A stretch of 64,000 bases of DNA from Dehalococcoidia bacterium (lineage in GTDB: Bacteria; Chloroflexota; Dehalococcoidia; Tepidiformales; Tepidiformaceae). Position 1 is the first letter of the stretch, and each line of letters starts with the position of its first letter. Location of the stretch: assembly GCA_022826585.1 (NCBI GenBank), contig JAJDUR010000088.1, positions 35,891-99,890 of the forward strand. The letters run 5' to 3'. The notes under the pieces are model-generated. The model had not been told where the DNA came from. It saw nothing but the letters and a program-made list of their open reading frames with translations, and did no database searches. The position numbers and the translations under genes were made by a program. Below, piece after piece: positions 24,550 through 36,199 of the stretch.

Positions 24550-24833
24550 TCGCCGCCGATCACCACCGTCCACGCCTTGATGCGCCACGAGGGCACGAGC
24601 CCGTTCGCTACGTACGGGTCCGCGGCCACGAACGCCTCCACCCGCGCCCGGTCCTCCACCGTGAAGACGAAGGCCGCCCCGTCCACCGGGTCCGCGAAGG
24701 CGCCCGCCATCTCCAGCTCGCCCCGCTCCAGGTACTCGTTCGCGAGCGTCAGGTGGCCGGCCCGGAAGGGTGCACGCTTCTCCACGATGTTCTCGACGTA
24801 GTCGTACAGCAGCACGAAACGGGTCGTGGGCAT
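24546..24833 (-). CDS. YciI-like protein
   Basis: 95 residues, ATG at 24833 with GGAGGA 7 nt upstream; the ribosome binding site spans the stop codon of the TPR gene. FVLLYDYVENIVEKRAPFRAGHLTLANEYLERGELEMAGAF and FVAADPYVANGLVPSWRIKAWTVVIG are the ferredoxin-like YciI fold; the His in AGHL matches the family's proposed catalytic residue. Some members are dechlorinating or lactone enzymes; most are uncharacterised. Last gene of a three-gene minus-strand operon. Confidence 0.88.
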   Translation of the reverse strand: MPTTRFVLLYDYVENIVEKRAPFRAGHLTLANEYLERGELEMAGAFADPVDGAAFVFTVEDRARVEAFVAADPYVANGLVPSWRIKAWTVVIGGD

Positions 24834-24835
24834 GG

Positions 24836-25600
24836 CTATTCCTCCCCGGTCTGGCGCAGGAGCTTCATGAACTCGTCGTCCCCGTCCAGCGATGCGAGCT
24901 TCGTGTCGCCCGCCGCCTCCGCGGCCATCGACGGCTCCAGCTCCAGGGCGTCCTGCAGGTGCCGCAGGGCCGCCTTGCGCTTCCCCAGCCCGGCCGCCGC
25001 CTGCGCCGCCCCGTAGTGCGCGGAGGCGTCTTCCGGCGCGAGCCTGGCCGCCTTCACGAAGCTGTCGAGCGCGGCCTTGTTCGCCGCCGTCTCCAGCTGC
25101 GCCACGCCCCGGTTCACGATGACGGTCGCGTCCTCCGGGCTCAGCTCCAGCGCCCGCTCGAAGTCCGCCAGCGCCTCCTGCGGCTCCGACCGGTACAGCC
25201 GCAACAGCCCCCGGTTGTTGAGCGCGTCGAGGTCCGCGGGCGTCAGCTCGATGGTGGCGTCGTAGTCGGCCAGCGCCTCGTCGTACTCCCCCAGGTGCGT
25301 GTGCGCCGTGGCCCGGTTGTAGAGCGCCGACGGCAGCCCCGGCGTCTCCGCCAGCGCCCGCGTGTACCGCTCCACCGCCAGCGCGTACTGCCCCACGTTG
25401 AAGTAGACGTTCCCCTCGTCCAGGTAGCTCGCCGCCGTCCGCAGGCGGCCCTCCCCGATGATCTCGTCGATCCCGACCTCCCCCGCCGGCGCCTCCTCCC
25501 CGCCCGCGTTTCCCCGGGCGCGCGCGAACAGCCGCCACAGGACCGCCCCCACCGCCCCCGCCGCCGCCAGCACGACGATCGCCTTCAGGAGCCCCTTCAC
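24836..25600 (-). CDS. membrane-anchored TPR protein
   Basis: 254 residues from GTG 25600; GTGA overlaps the upstream gene's stop. Residues about 4-24 form a single N-terminal membrane anchor (LLKAIVVLAAAGAVGAVLWRLF). From about residue 58 there are five or more TPR units: ASYLDEGNVYFNVGQYALAVERYTRALAETP, SALYNRATAHTHLGEYDEALADYDATIELTP, and so on. TPRs make protein-binding scaffolds; no enzymatic domain is present. The partner is unknown. Confidence 0.88.
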   Translation of the reverse strand: MKGLLKAIVVLAAAGAVGAVLWRLFARARGNAGGEEAPAGEVGIDEIIGEGRLRTAASYLDEGNVYFNVGQYALAVERYTRALAETPGLPSALYNRATAHTHLGEYDEALADYDATIELTPADLDALNNRGLLRLYRSEPQEALADFERALELSPEDATVIVNRGVAQLETAANKAALDSFVKAARLAPEDASAHYGAAQAAAGLGKRKAALRHLQDALELEPSMAAEAAGDTKLASLDGDDEFMKLLRQTGEE

Positions 25601-26016
25601 GCCTCTTCCCCTTCCTCCTCCGCCCGCTCCAGCAGCGCTTCCGTGACCGCCATCAGCCCGCTGTAGGCGTAGACCACGTAGTCGCGCGGATGGAGGGTGA
25701 GCGGCCGTTTCTCCTCCTTGCGCGCCGTCACCGGGTCCCACGAGCCCGTCAGCTCGACGGCGTCGTGATCCACCCCGAACTCGAGCTCGTACAGCTCGCC
25801 GTCCTCCCCCACCACCACGCAGCCCCGCTCCGGGTCGCCCGCCGGGCCGGGGTCGCACTCGATCGCGTTCGTGAAGAAGGCGTTGGGGAAGGAGGGGAAG
25901 GGGCGAAGCGCCGCGCTCGCCTCCTTCAGCAGCACCTCGAGCTCCGAGGCCGCGCGCTCCAGCACCCGGTCCGCCTGCGACTTCCGCGCGAGGCTCTCCC
26001 GCTCGTCTTCGTTCAT
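25597..26016 (-). CDS. hypothetical protein
   Basis: 139 residues. The ATG at 26016 is chosen because TAGCAT lies 7 nt upstream; a second ATG at 26025 is inside that box. The N-terminal half is a charged helix (ADRVLERAASELEVLLKEASAALRPF); the middle has CDPGPAGDPERGCVVVGEDGELYELEFG and the end YVVYAYSGLMAVTEALLERAEEEGEEA. Soluble, acidic tail. First gene of the operon with the TPR protein and YciI. Family not recognised. Confidence 0.75.
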   Translation of the reverse strand: MNEDERESLARKSQADRVLERAASELEVLLKEASAALRPFPSFPNAFFTNAIECDPGPAGDPERGCVVVGEDGELYELEFGVDHDAVELTGSWDPVTARKEEKRPLTLHPRDYVVYAYSGLMAVTEALLERAEEEGEEA

Positions 26017-26131
26017 GCCGTTCATGCTACGACCGACAGCCTCTCCCGGACCAGAGAGCGCCGACCCGGCCCGGTGCGCCGCGTCACGCTCCCGCGTTAC
26101 GGCCCCCTGTAAACTGATGCGGGGGCTCCGT

Positions 26132-26608
26132 ATGGCGCGCCGGCGTCTGACCCGCGATGACCTCGCAGTGGAAACCTGCTGCTTCGTGTGCGACCCCGCC
26201 AATGAGGGCGGTTTGCACATCGAGTTCTTCCTCGACGAGGAAGCCGGCCGGGTGCTCGCCGAGTACATCCCCACTCCCTCGCACGAGGGCGCGCCGGGCG
26301 TCATCCATGGTGGGGTGGTCGGCGCCATTCTCGACGATGCCATGGCCTGGGCCGTCAACGTGCTCAGCGGCTCGTTCGGCCTGACGCGGCGCGGTGAGAT
26401 CGAGTACTCCCGCATCGTGCGCCCCGGTAGCGCCTACGCCGTGACCGCGTGGATCTCGGAGATCGGCAAGAACCGGGCTGCCACGATCGCCGAGTTGCGC
26501 GACTCCGAGGACCACCTCTGCTGCGCGACGAAGGCGGAGTTCTCGCTCATCTCGCACGAGGAGGCAAGGCTCGCTTTCGAGCGCCGCGCCGCCACGGGAG
26601 GCGAGTGA
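26132..26608 (+). CDS. PaaI-type hotdog thioesterase
   Basis: 158 residues from the ATG at 26132; an upstream in-frame ATG at 26117 is also possible. The hotdog core is visible: HIEFFLDEEAGRVLAEYIPTPSHEGAPGVIHGGVVGAILDDAMAWAV, with the HGG turn and the Asp used by PaaI-like acyl-CoA thioesterases. ETCCFVCDP near the N-terminus contains three cysteines of unknown role. It overlaps the hydrolase gene by one base (TGATG). The likely role is hydrolysis of small or aromatic acyl-CoA. Confidence 0.88.
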   Translation: MARRRLTRDDLAVETCCFVCDPANEGGLHIEFFLDEEAGRVLAEYIPTPSHEGAPGVIHGGVVGAILDDAMAWAVNVLSGSFGLTRRGEIEYSRIVRPGSAYAVTAWISEIGKNRAATIAELRDSEDHLCCATKAEFSLISHEEARLAFERRAATGGE

Positions 26609-27411
26609 TGGCCCCCCGCCTCCTCCTCATCCACGGCTACGTCTCGAACCCGGAAGCCTGGGCGCCCCTCCAGCGCGAACTGGAGGGCGAATTCGAGACC
26701 TTCGCGCCACCCCTGCCCGGCTACGGAACAGAACCCGATCCCGCCGCCTACACGGCCGAAGGCGTCGCCCAGGGCCTCGACGACGTGGTGGACAGGTTCC
26801 AGCCGGACTACGTGCTGGGCCACTCCATGGGCGCCCTCGTGACGCTCGCCCTTGCGCGTCGCCACCCCGGGCGCTTCAAGCGGGTCGGCCTGGCCGGTCT
26901 GCCCGTCTACGAGACGGTCGAGGAGGGTATCCGCTACATCGGCTCCAGGAGCTCCACGCGCTCCCAGTACATGCGGAACCCCGGCGAAGGGCACTACTTC
27001 TGCAGGGTCGCCAACACCCTTCGGCACCTCTGGGCGCCGGTCGTCTCCCTCTTCCTTCCCACCTACCCCCTGCCCATGGTCCGCGACATGTTCGGCCACA
27101 CCGAGGCCGCCCACCGCGGGGGCATGATCGACATCGTCTTCGGGGGCCACGCCCCCCGCCTCGCCGCCGGCCTTGCGACGCCAGTCGCCCTCATCCACGG
27201 GGACACGGACCGGGTCACCCCCCTCGATCCGGTCATCGAGCTGGCGCGGGAACGGGGCTGGTCCCTGCGCATCGCCCACGGCGCCGCCCACGAGCTCATC
27301 TTCGCCCAGCCGGGGGGAGTCGCCCGCTGGGTGCGCGAGCGCCTCCTCGTCCCGGCCGAGGCCGCCACCCAGCCCGTGGCCGAAGACTCGGAGGCTGTCG
27401 TCTCGGTCTGA
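26608..27411 (+). CDS. alpha/beta hydrolase
   Basis: 267 residues. LLLIHGYVSNPEAW gives the oxyanion-hole HG, VLGHSMGALVTLALA is the nucleophile elbow (GHSMG, Ser), IHGDTDRVTP holds the acid, and AHGAAHELIF the catalytic His. A cap region (about 120-195) contains RSQYMRNPGEGHYFCRV. Co-translated with the thioesterase, so a linked ester/thioester hydrolysis step is plausible. The substrate is unknown. Confidence 0.9.
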   Translation: MAPRLLLIHGYVSNPEAWAPLQRELEGEFETFAPPLPGYGTEPDPAAYTAEGVAQGLDDVVDRFQPDYVLGHSMGALVTLALARRHPGRFKRVGLAGLPVYETVEEGIRYIGSRSSTRSQYMRNPGEGHYFCRVANTLRHLWAPVVSLFLPTYPLPMVRDMFGHTEAAHRGGMIDIVFGGHAPRLAAGLATPVALIHGDTDRVTPLDPVIELARERGWSLRIAHGAAHELIFAQPGGVARWVRERLLVPAEAATQPVAEDSEAVVSV

Positions 27412-27479
27412 CTCCCGTTGCGCTCCCGTCGGACGCCTGCCTAAGCTCGCAACCCGAGACCCCTCGAGGAGGCGCCCCC

Positions 27480-28019
27480 GTGGAGAACTTCCTGCACATC
27501 GCTGCCGTCTGGCTGCACGTCCTCGGCATCGCCCTCTTCGTGGGACCGCAATTCTTCCTCGCCTTCGCCTGGGTGCCCGCCTCCCGCCAGATCGAGGACC
27601 TCCCCACCCGCGTGGCCGCCATGCGCACCATCACCACCCGCTTCGGCTGGATCGGCGGCATCGGGCTGTTCCTCATCCTGGTCGGTGGCACCTACCTGAT
27701 CATGACCTGGCGCGACTACCACAACATCGTCGACGGGACCGCCTTCTTCGATCTTCGCTACGGCGTCGTGTTCGTCATCAAGATGGTGCTGCTGGTGGTC
27801 ATGATCGTGCTGGTGGGCTTGCACATGTTCGTCGTCGGCCCCAGCCAGGTGGACGCGATGGAGAAGCAGGCCGGTGGCGAGGACGTTCCGGAGAAGGACA
27901 TCCGGCGGCTGCGTATCACCTCGATGGTGCTGAGCATCACGGGATTGATCCTGACGCTCGTGATCATGGGCTTCGGCGTGAGCCTGGGCGCGGCGGAGTA
28001 CTCGCTCCAGAACTTCTAG
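27480..28019 (+). CDS. four-TM membrane protein (CopD/DUF4149-like)
   Basis: 179 residues from GTG 27480, with GAGGAGG upstream. Four hydrophobic helices lie at about 4-27, 52-75, 92-115 and 146-170. Histidines at helix ends (FLHIAAVWLHVLG, VGLHMFVVGP) are spaced as in heme- or copper-handling CopD-like and DUF4149 proteins. The inter-helix loop EKQAGGEDVPEKDIRRLR is cytoplasmic by charge. Function unproven. It ends about 55 bases before the T-box leader. Confidence 0.75.
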   Translation: MENFLHIAAVWLHVLGIALFVGPQFFLAFAWVPASRQIEDLPTRVAAMRTITTRFGWIGGIGLFLILVGGTYLIMTWRDYHNIVDGTAFFDLRYGVVFVIKMVLLVVMIVLVGLHMFVVGPSQVDAMEKQAGGEDVPEKDIRRLRITSMVLSITGLILTLVIMGFGVSLGAAEYSLQNF

Positions 28020-28038
28020 GCGGGCCACCGGGCGCTGT

Positions 28039-28067
28039 TTGACCCGTTCCCCACCCGCTGGTTCACT
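28039..28067 (+). promoter_or_regulatory. probable promoter of the T-box-ileS unit
   Basis: TTGACC and TTCACT are separated by 17 nt and lie just before the T-box leader. The -35 matches consensus well; the -10 only partly. Confidence 0.45.
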
Positions 28068-28074
28068 AGCCCTA

Positions 28075-28333
28075 GAGGCGTTGACGGAGACGAGTAGCGT
28101 CCCGTTCCTGCGCTCAGCGAGCCCCGGTTGGTGTGAGGGGGCGCTGCAGGCGGACGCGAACATCCCTCCCGAGCTTCCGGCCGAACGCCGGCCCCGCCGG
28201 CCAGTAGACCCGGACGGAGTCCCCCGTTACCGAGGGCAGGAGCGTGATGGCGCTCCGCTGAGCGCCCGCCTCGTGCGGGAAGCAGGGTGGTACCGCGGGC
28301 ATTCCGCCCGTCCCTGATCGGGACGGGCGTTTT
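28075..28333 (+). promoter_or_regulatory. T-box riboswitch (isoleucine) with intrinsic terminator
   Basis: This leader senses uncharged tRNA and controls ileS. Stem I features include GACGAGTAG and the apical AGCGAGCC..GGTTGGTGTGAGG pairing region. The specifier reads ATC (28162-28164) in GAACATCCCTCCCGAG, an Ile codon. The T-box AGGGTGGTACCGCG at 28284-28297 is a perfect match, and its TGGT pairs with an acceptor end having discriminator A, as tRNA-Ile has. A 10-bp terminator, CGCCCGTCCC/GGGACGGGCG followed by TTTT (28305-28333), overlaps the antiterminator, so control is at transcription. Uncharged tRNA-Ile should allow read-through. Confidence 0.93.
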
Positions 28334-28370
28334 CGTACCCGTCCCGGCAACCCTCGCCCGGGAGGCCGGT

Positions 28371-31651
<3,281 letters not shown>

Positions 31652-31655
<4 letters not shown>

Positions 31656-32389
31656 CCGCGCCGAAGGCCATCCTCTTCGACCTCGACGACACCCTCCTCG
31701 ACATGGTCAGCGCCATGCAGGGTTCCTGGCAGGAGGTCTGCGCCGAGGTCGCCCCCCGCCTCGGCTGCGAGGCCGCCGCCCTGCGCGAGACCATCCGCCG
31801 CGAGAGCGCCATCTTCTGGGCCGACGAGGAGGCCGTGGCCGAGTACCGCGTGCGCCCGCTCGACTCCCGCACCCACGTCGTGCGCCTCTCCCTCCTCTCG
31901 ATGGGCCTCGACGACTCGGGCGCCGAGGACATCGCCCGGCGCTCCCTTCGCGGCTACCTGGACCGCCTCGCCCCCTTCGACGACTCGATGGAGACCCTGG
32001 AGTCGCTCCGTGCGCAGGGCTACCGGCTCGGTATGGTCACGAACGGCTCCTCCGACACGCAGCGCGAGAAGATCGCCCGCTGGAACCTGGAGCCGTACTT
32101 CGACGAGATCGTGATTGAGAGCGAGTTCGGCCGGGGCAAGCCCGATCCCGGGGTCTTCAGGCAGGCGCTGGCGGGGACGGGCGCGGGTCCCGACGAGGCC
32201 TGGATGGTGGGCGACAACCTGTACGCCGACATCGGCGGCGCCCGGGGCGTAGGCGTCCACAGCGTCTGGATCCACCGCGAGCGCCTCGAGTTCCCCGACG
32301 ACCCGCCCGCCCACCCCCACCGCCGCATCGGCCACTTCGACGAACTCCACGCCGCCCTCGACGCCGCGAGGGCGGGCGAGTCCGGGTAG
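31652..32389 (+). CDS. HAD-superfamily hydrolase
   Basis: 245 residues, starting in the ileS stop (ATGA). The four HAD motifs are present: FDLDDTLLD (nucleophile and acid Asp), VTNGSS, the Lys in GRGKPDPGVF, and MVGDNLYADIGGARGVG. A helical cap occupies about residues 15-95, as in class I phosphatases of small phosphorylated metabolites. Co-transcription with ileS places it under T-box control, which is unusual and hints at a housekeeping role. The substrate is unknown. Confidence 0.9.
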
Positions 32390-32479
32390 CACCTCGGCTC
32401 GAAAGCTCGCTCACGAAGCTCGTAGGAGCGCGTCCGGTACCGTATGAGCGCAACATCGAACTACGCCAGGGGAACATAG

Positions 32480-33415
32480 ATGTCGAACGTGAAACTGACG
32501 GTCCTTGCTGGGCTCGGGGTGCTGGGGATCGGCCTTGGCGCCGCCGCCCTGGTCGTGGGGATTCTCGCCCTCGCCGGCGACGACGACGGTGCCGGAGACG
32601 CCCCCTCGCAGGCCAACGGCCCCGCCTACACGATCTGGCTCGTCGAGCAGGCGGTGGCCTACTACGAGGCGGAGGGCCGCGAGGCCGCGATTGAGCGCTA
32701 CAACTCGCGCGAGAGCGTGGATGGCCCCTGGTACGTCTTCATCGTCAACGCCGAGAGCAGCGTGCTCATCGGGCACTACAACGAGGAACTGCTCGGGCAA
32801 TCGCTGCTGACCGACCCGCTCGGCACGGACGTCACCGGCTACCACTTCGGCGCGCTGATGGCGGACGCGGACGAGGACGGACGCTGGGTGACCTACGTCT
32901 TCCTCAACCCCGACACGGGCGAGCACCAGCGCAAGCACACCTGGGTCGTCCGCCGCGGCGGCCTCCTCTTCGGCTCCGGTTGGTACGACTTCTCCAGCCA
33001 CGCCGCCGCCGCGCCCTCCAGGACGAACGCCACCGCCTACACCGTCTGGCTCGTCGAGCAGGCGCTCGCGCGCTACGAGCGGGACGGGATCGAGGCCACG
33101 CTCGCCCACTACAACTCGCCCGAAGCCCTGGACGGCTCCTGGTACGTCTTCGTGCTCGAGGATCGCGACGGCGAGCTCTACTCGGTCGCCAACTCCAACC
33201 GCCCCGACATCGTCGGCACGACCCGCGAACGGATTGACTCCACCGGCTTCAACTACGGCGAGGTCTTCGCGGCCACCGTCGACGGCGGCGCCGGGCAGTG
33301 GGTCAGCTACTACTTCACACACCCCGAGACGCGCGAGGACGCGCTCAAGCACACCTGGATCGTGCGCCGCGGCGACTACCTCTTCGGCGTGGGTTGGTAC
33401 GAGGGCATCAAGTAG
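32480..33415 (+). CDS. membrane-anchored protein with two tandem Cache-like domains
   Basis: 311 residues with one N-terminal membrane helix (about 5-33) and the rest outside the cytoplasm. Two homologous units follow: YTIWLVEQAVAYYEAEGREAAIERYNSRESVDGPWYVFIV (from about 49) and YTVWLVEQALARYERDGIEATLAHYNSPEALDGSWYVFVL (from about 185). Each ends in KHTWVVRRG/KHTWIVRRG plus a GWY. This is the small-molecule-binding Cache fold seen in chemoreceptors and histidine kinases, but no HAMP, kinase or methyl-accepting region is present. AGGGGA lies before the ATG. It may be a stand-alone ligand-binding or lipoprotein-like sensor component. Confidence 0.8.
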   Translation: MSNVKLTVLAGLGVLGIGLGAAALVVGILALAGDDDGAGDAPSQANGPAYTIWLVEQAVAYYEAEGREAAIERYNSRESVDGPWYVFIVNAESSVLIGHYNEELLGQSLLTDPLGTDVTGYHFGALMADADEDGRWVTYVFLNPDTGEHQRKHTWVVRRGGLLFGSGWYDFSSHAAAAPSRTNATAYTVWLVEQALARYERDGIEATLAHYNSPEALDGSWYVFVLEDRDGELYSVANSNRPDIVGTTRERIDSTGFNYGEVFAATVDGGAGQWVSYYFTHPETREDALKHTWIVRRGDYLFGVGWYEGIK

Positions 33416-33432
33416 CGCGCCACCGCAGGCGT

Positions 33433-34416
33433 CTACGGCTCGAGGACGATCTTGCCGAAGTTGGCGTTCTCTTCCATGTGCGCCTGCGCCGCCGCTGCCT
33501 CCCGCAGCGGGTAGACGCTGTCGACCACGACCTTGATCCGCCCCGCGGCGATGTGCGGGAGCACGCTCTTCTCGAAGGCGCGCGTGGCCGCCGCCTTCTG
33601 CTCGAGCGGACGCGCCCGCAGCGTCGTGCCCCGCACCTGCAGCCGCTTCATCAGCAACGGACCGAGGCTTGCGCCTTCGAGCTCCGCGCCGCTCATCAGC
33701 CCGACCTCGATCATCCGCCCCTGGCGCGCCAGCGCGCGCAGGTTCTGCTCCCAGTAGTCCGCGCCGATCACGTCGAGCACCACGTCCACGCCCGCCCCGT
33801 CCGTCGCGTCCCGCACGACCTCGGCGAAGTCCTGCTCGCGGTAGTTCACCCCCACGTCCAGGCCGAGCGCCGCCGCCTGTTCCAGCTTCTCCGCGCTCCC
33901 CGCCGTCCCGAATACCTGCGAGGCGCCCATCGCCTTCGCGATCTGCACGCCGGCCACGCCCACACCCGACCCGACCGCGTGGATCAGCACCCGCTCGCCC
34001 GCCTGCAGGTTGCACTGCAGGAGCGCGTCGTGGGCTGTGATGAACACCTCCGGCGTCGCCCCCGCTTCCTGCCAGCTCAACGAGTCCGGCACCTTCACGG
34101 CCAGCCGCTGGGGCACGCTCACGAGCTCCGCGTACCCCCCGCCGGCGACGAGTCCCATCACCCGGTCGCCAACCGCGAACCCCTCCACGCGCGACCCCGC
34201 CTCCACCACCTCGCCCGCGTACTCCAGTCCGGGAATCTCGAACTCCGGCTTCACGCCGGGTTGCGGGTAGCCGCCCATGCGCTGGAGCACGTCCGCTCGG
34301 TTGAGCGCGCAGGCGCGCACCGCCACCAGCAGGTCGTCGGGCCCCGCCAGCGGGTCGGGCACGTCGCGGTAGACGAGCGAGCCCCCGTCGGTCTTCTCGA
34401 TGACGATCGCCTTCAT
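33433..34416 (-). CDS. NAD(P)H-quinone oxidoreductase, zinc-free MDR family
   Basis: 327 residues of the medium-chain dehydrogenase/reductase superfamily, closest to the PIG3/quinone-reductase branch: MKAIVIEKTDGGSLVYRDVPDPLAGPDDLLVAVRACALNRADVLQRMGGYP, then VLIHAVGSGVGVAGVQIAKAMGA (NADP-binding). The zinc ligands of alcohol dehydrogenases are absent. It reduces quinones or enones with NADPH, in the cytosol. Upstream and on the same strand lies fabI, with a 10-base gap between the fabI stop and this start. Confidence 0.92.
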   Translation of the reverse strand: MKAIVIEKTDGGSLVYRDVPDPLAGPDDLLVAVRACALNRADVLQRMGGYPQPGVKPEFEIPGLEYAGEVVEAGSRVEGFAVGDRVMGLVAGGGYAELVSVPQRLAVKVPDSLSWQEAGATPEVFITAHDALLQCNLQAGERVLIHAVGSGVGVAGVQIAKAMGASQVFGTAGSAEKLEQAAALGLDVGVNYREQDFAEVVRDATDGAGVDVVLDVIGADYWEQNLRALARQGRMIEVGLMSGAELEGASLGPLLMKRLQVRGTTLRARPLEQKAAATRAFEKSVLPHIAAGRIKVVVDSVYPLREAAAAQAHMEENANFGKIVLEP

Positions 34417-34426
34417 GCCGAGCCCG

Positions 34427-35227
34427 TTAGCCCTCGTCCTCGTCGGGCGGCATGGCCATGCCGAGCGTGTTGAAACCGCCGTCGACGTACAGCACCTGGC
34501 CGCTGATGTTCGCCCCCGCGTCGCTCGCGAGGAACGCCGCTGCCGCCCCCACGTCCTCGATCGAGATGTGCCGCCGCAGCGGCGTCACCTGCGGGAACAC
34601 CTTGTACAGGTTGCGGAACTCGCCTACGCCCGCCGCCGAGAGCGTGCGCACCGGCCCCGCGCTGATCGCGTTCACGCGGATGCCCTGCGGCCCCACGTCC
34701 GAGGCCAGGTAGCGCACTGCCGATTCGAGGGCGGCCTTGGCCACCCCCATCACGTTGTAGCTCGGCATCATCTTCTGCGAGCCGTGGTACGAGAGCGTGA
34801 CGACGCTCCCACCCTCCGGCATCAGAGGCCGCGCCGCGCGCGTCAGCGCCACGAGCGAGTAGACCGACAGCTCCTGCGCGAGCAGGAAGCCGTCCCGGCT
34901 CGTCTCGACGAACGGGCGTGACAGGTCCTCCCGCTTCGCCCCTACGATGCCGTGGGCGACCGCGTCGATCGTGCCGTAGCGGTCGCCCAGCTTCGCGAAG
35001 AGCGCCTCGATGTCCTCGTCGCTGGTGGCGTCGCAGTACTCCACGAAGTCGCAGCCGATGCTCTCCGCCAGCGGGCGGACGCGCTTCTCCATCGCCGGCC
35101 CGTAGGAAAGGGCGACCGTGGCGCCCGCCTCGTGCATCGCCTTCGCGATGCCCCACGAGATCGAGCGCTCGTTCGAGACGCCGCTCACGAGGGCGGTCTT
35201 GCCTTCCATGCTCGAGATGCCTGACAT
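34427..35227 (-). CDS. fabI: enoyl-[acyl-carrier-protein] reductase FabI
   Basis: 266 residues, ATG at 35227. TALVSGVSNERSISWGIAKAMHEAGATVALSY is the FabI glycine motif with the characteristic NxRSIxWG. The catalytic pair is seen in LSYHGSQKMMPSYNVMGVAKAALE (Tyr-x6-Lys, plus the preceding Tyr), then AGPVRTLSAAGV. It carries out the last reduction of fatty-acid elongation with NADH and is the usual triclosan target. TAGGCT 8 nt upstream suggests a leaderless start. Confidence 0.96.
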   Translation of the reverse strand: MSGISSMEGKTALVSGVSNERSISWGIAKAMHEAGATVALSYGPAMEKRVRPLAESIGCDFVEYCDATSDEDIEALFAKLGDRYGTIDAVAHGIVGAKREDLSRPFVETSRDGFLLAQELSVYSLVALTRAARPLMPEGGSVVTLSYHGSQKMMPSYNVMGVAKAALESAVRYLASDVGPQGIRVNAISAGPVRTLSAAGVGEFRNLYKVFPQVTPLRRHISIEDVGAAAAFLASDAGANISGQVLYVDGGFNTLGMAMPPDEDEG

Positions 35228-35235
35228 GGCCAGCA

Positions 35236-35241
35236 AGCCTA
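35236..35241 (-). promoter_or_regulatory. TAGGCT -10 box, leaderless start of fabI
   Basis: TAGGCT-N8-ATG on the minus strand, no ribosome binding site. Confidence 0.4.
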
Positions 35242-35294
35242 CGGCCTCGCCCGAACCGGCGGCAAACGGTTTCGCCCCTGAGCCAGCCGCGCCG

Positions 35295-35300
35295 TACGAT
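35295..35300 (+). promoter_or_regulatory. TACGAT -10 box, leaderless start of lgt
   Basis: TACGAT-N8-ATG in the 81-base gap between divergent fabI and lgt. Confidence 0.5.
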
Positions 35301-35308
35301 ACCCGCCG

Positions 35309-36199
35309 ATGGACCTCTCGGCCGTAGCCCTCCTTCTCTCTATCACGATCGACATCGACCCCGACATCGGCAAGATCTTCGGGCTCACGATCACGTGGCA
35401 CGGCCTCTTCACCGCCATCGGCATCATCTGCGGCGTCACCCTCTCCGTGTACCTCGCCCGGGTCGACGGCGTCCCCTCCGACGTCGGCCAGGAGATCGCC
35501 CTCGTCTCCGTGGTCTCGGCCATCGTGGGCGCGCGCCTCTTCTTTGTCTTCGAGCACTGGGACCGGTTCGAGAACGACCTCGCCGCCATCGTCACCGACA
35601 TCACCGAGGGCGGAATCACCCTCTACGGCGGCCTCATCGGGGGCGTGCTGGGCGGCGCCATCTACGGGCTCTTCCATCGCTGGCCCATCGGCATCTGCCT
35701 CGATGCCGCCGCCCCCGGCATGATCCTCGGGCAGGGCCTCGGCCGTATCGGCGACCTCATCAACGGCGAGCACCTCGCCACCGCCAGCGACCTTCCCTGG
35801 GCGTTCGTCTACGTGCACCCGAACACCCTCGGCGAGCTGGGCAAGTCGGTGCACCCCGCGGCCGGCGGCTACGAGCTCCTGGGCGACTTCCTCATCCTCG
35901 CCGTCCTGCTCCTCGTGGCCCGGCGCTTCATCAAGGTGCCCGGCTGGACCTTCTGCGCGTACATGGTCCTCTACTCGGTCATGCGCTTCGGCCTCTCCGA
36001 GTTCCGCACCGACGAGCAGACCGTCGACGGCATCCCCGTCCCCCAGATCGTGGCGGCGGTCATCATCGGGCTGGCCATCGTCCTGGCGGGCGTGATCCGC
36101 CGCTTCCCCGGCCAGATCACGGATGAGTGGGAGGACCGCGTCCTCGGCCCGCCCCCCGAAGAAGCGGCTGAGGACGAGTCCACGCCCTCGCCGGCATGA
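35309..36199 (+). CDS. lgt: prolipoprotein diacylglyceryl transferase
   Basis: 296 residues with about seven membrane helices. Family signatures: ITWHGLFTAIGI at the start, EGGITLYGGLIGGVLGG in the middle, the Lgt motif GQGLGRIGDLINGEHLA (usually GRxGNFxN; here Asp-Leu for Asn-Phe), and a late MRFGLSEFRTDEQ. It transfers diacylglycerol to the lipobox Cys of lipoproteins in the cytoplasmic membrane. The acidic cytoplasmic tail is EEAAEDESTPSPA. It overlaps the glutaredoxin-like gene (ATGA). Confidence 0.94.
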   Translation: MDLSAVALLLSITIDIDPDIGKIFGLTITWHGLFTAIGIICGVTLSVYLARVDGVPSDVGQEIALVSVVSAIVGARLFFVFEHWDRFENDLAAIVTDITEGGITLYGGLIGGVLGGAIYGLFHRWPIGICLDAAAPGMILGQGLGRIGDLINGEHLATASDLPWAFVYVHPNTLGELGKSVHPAAGGYELLGDFLILAVLLLVARRFIKVPGWTFCAYMVLYSVMRFGLSEFRTDEQTVDGIPVPQIVAAVIIGLAIVLAGVIRRFPGQITDEWEDRVLGPPPEEAAEDESTPSPA

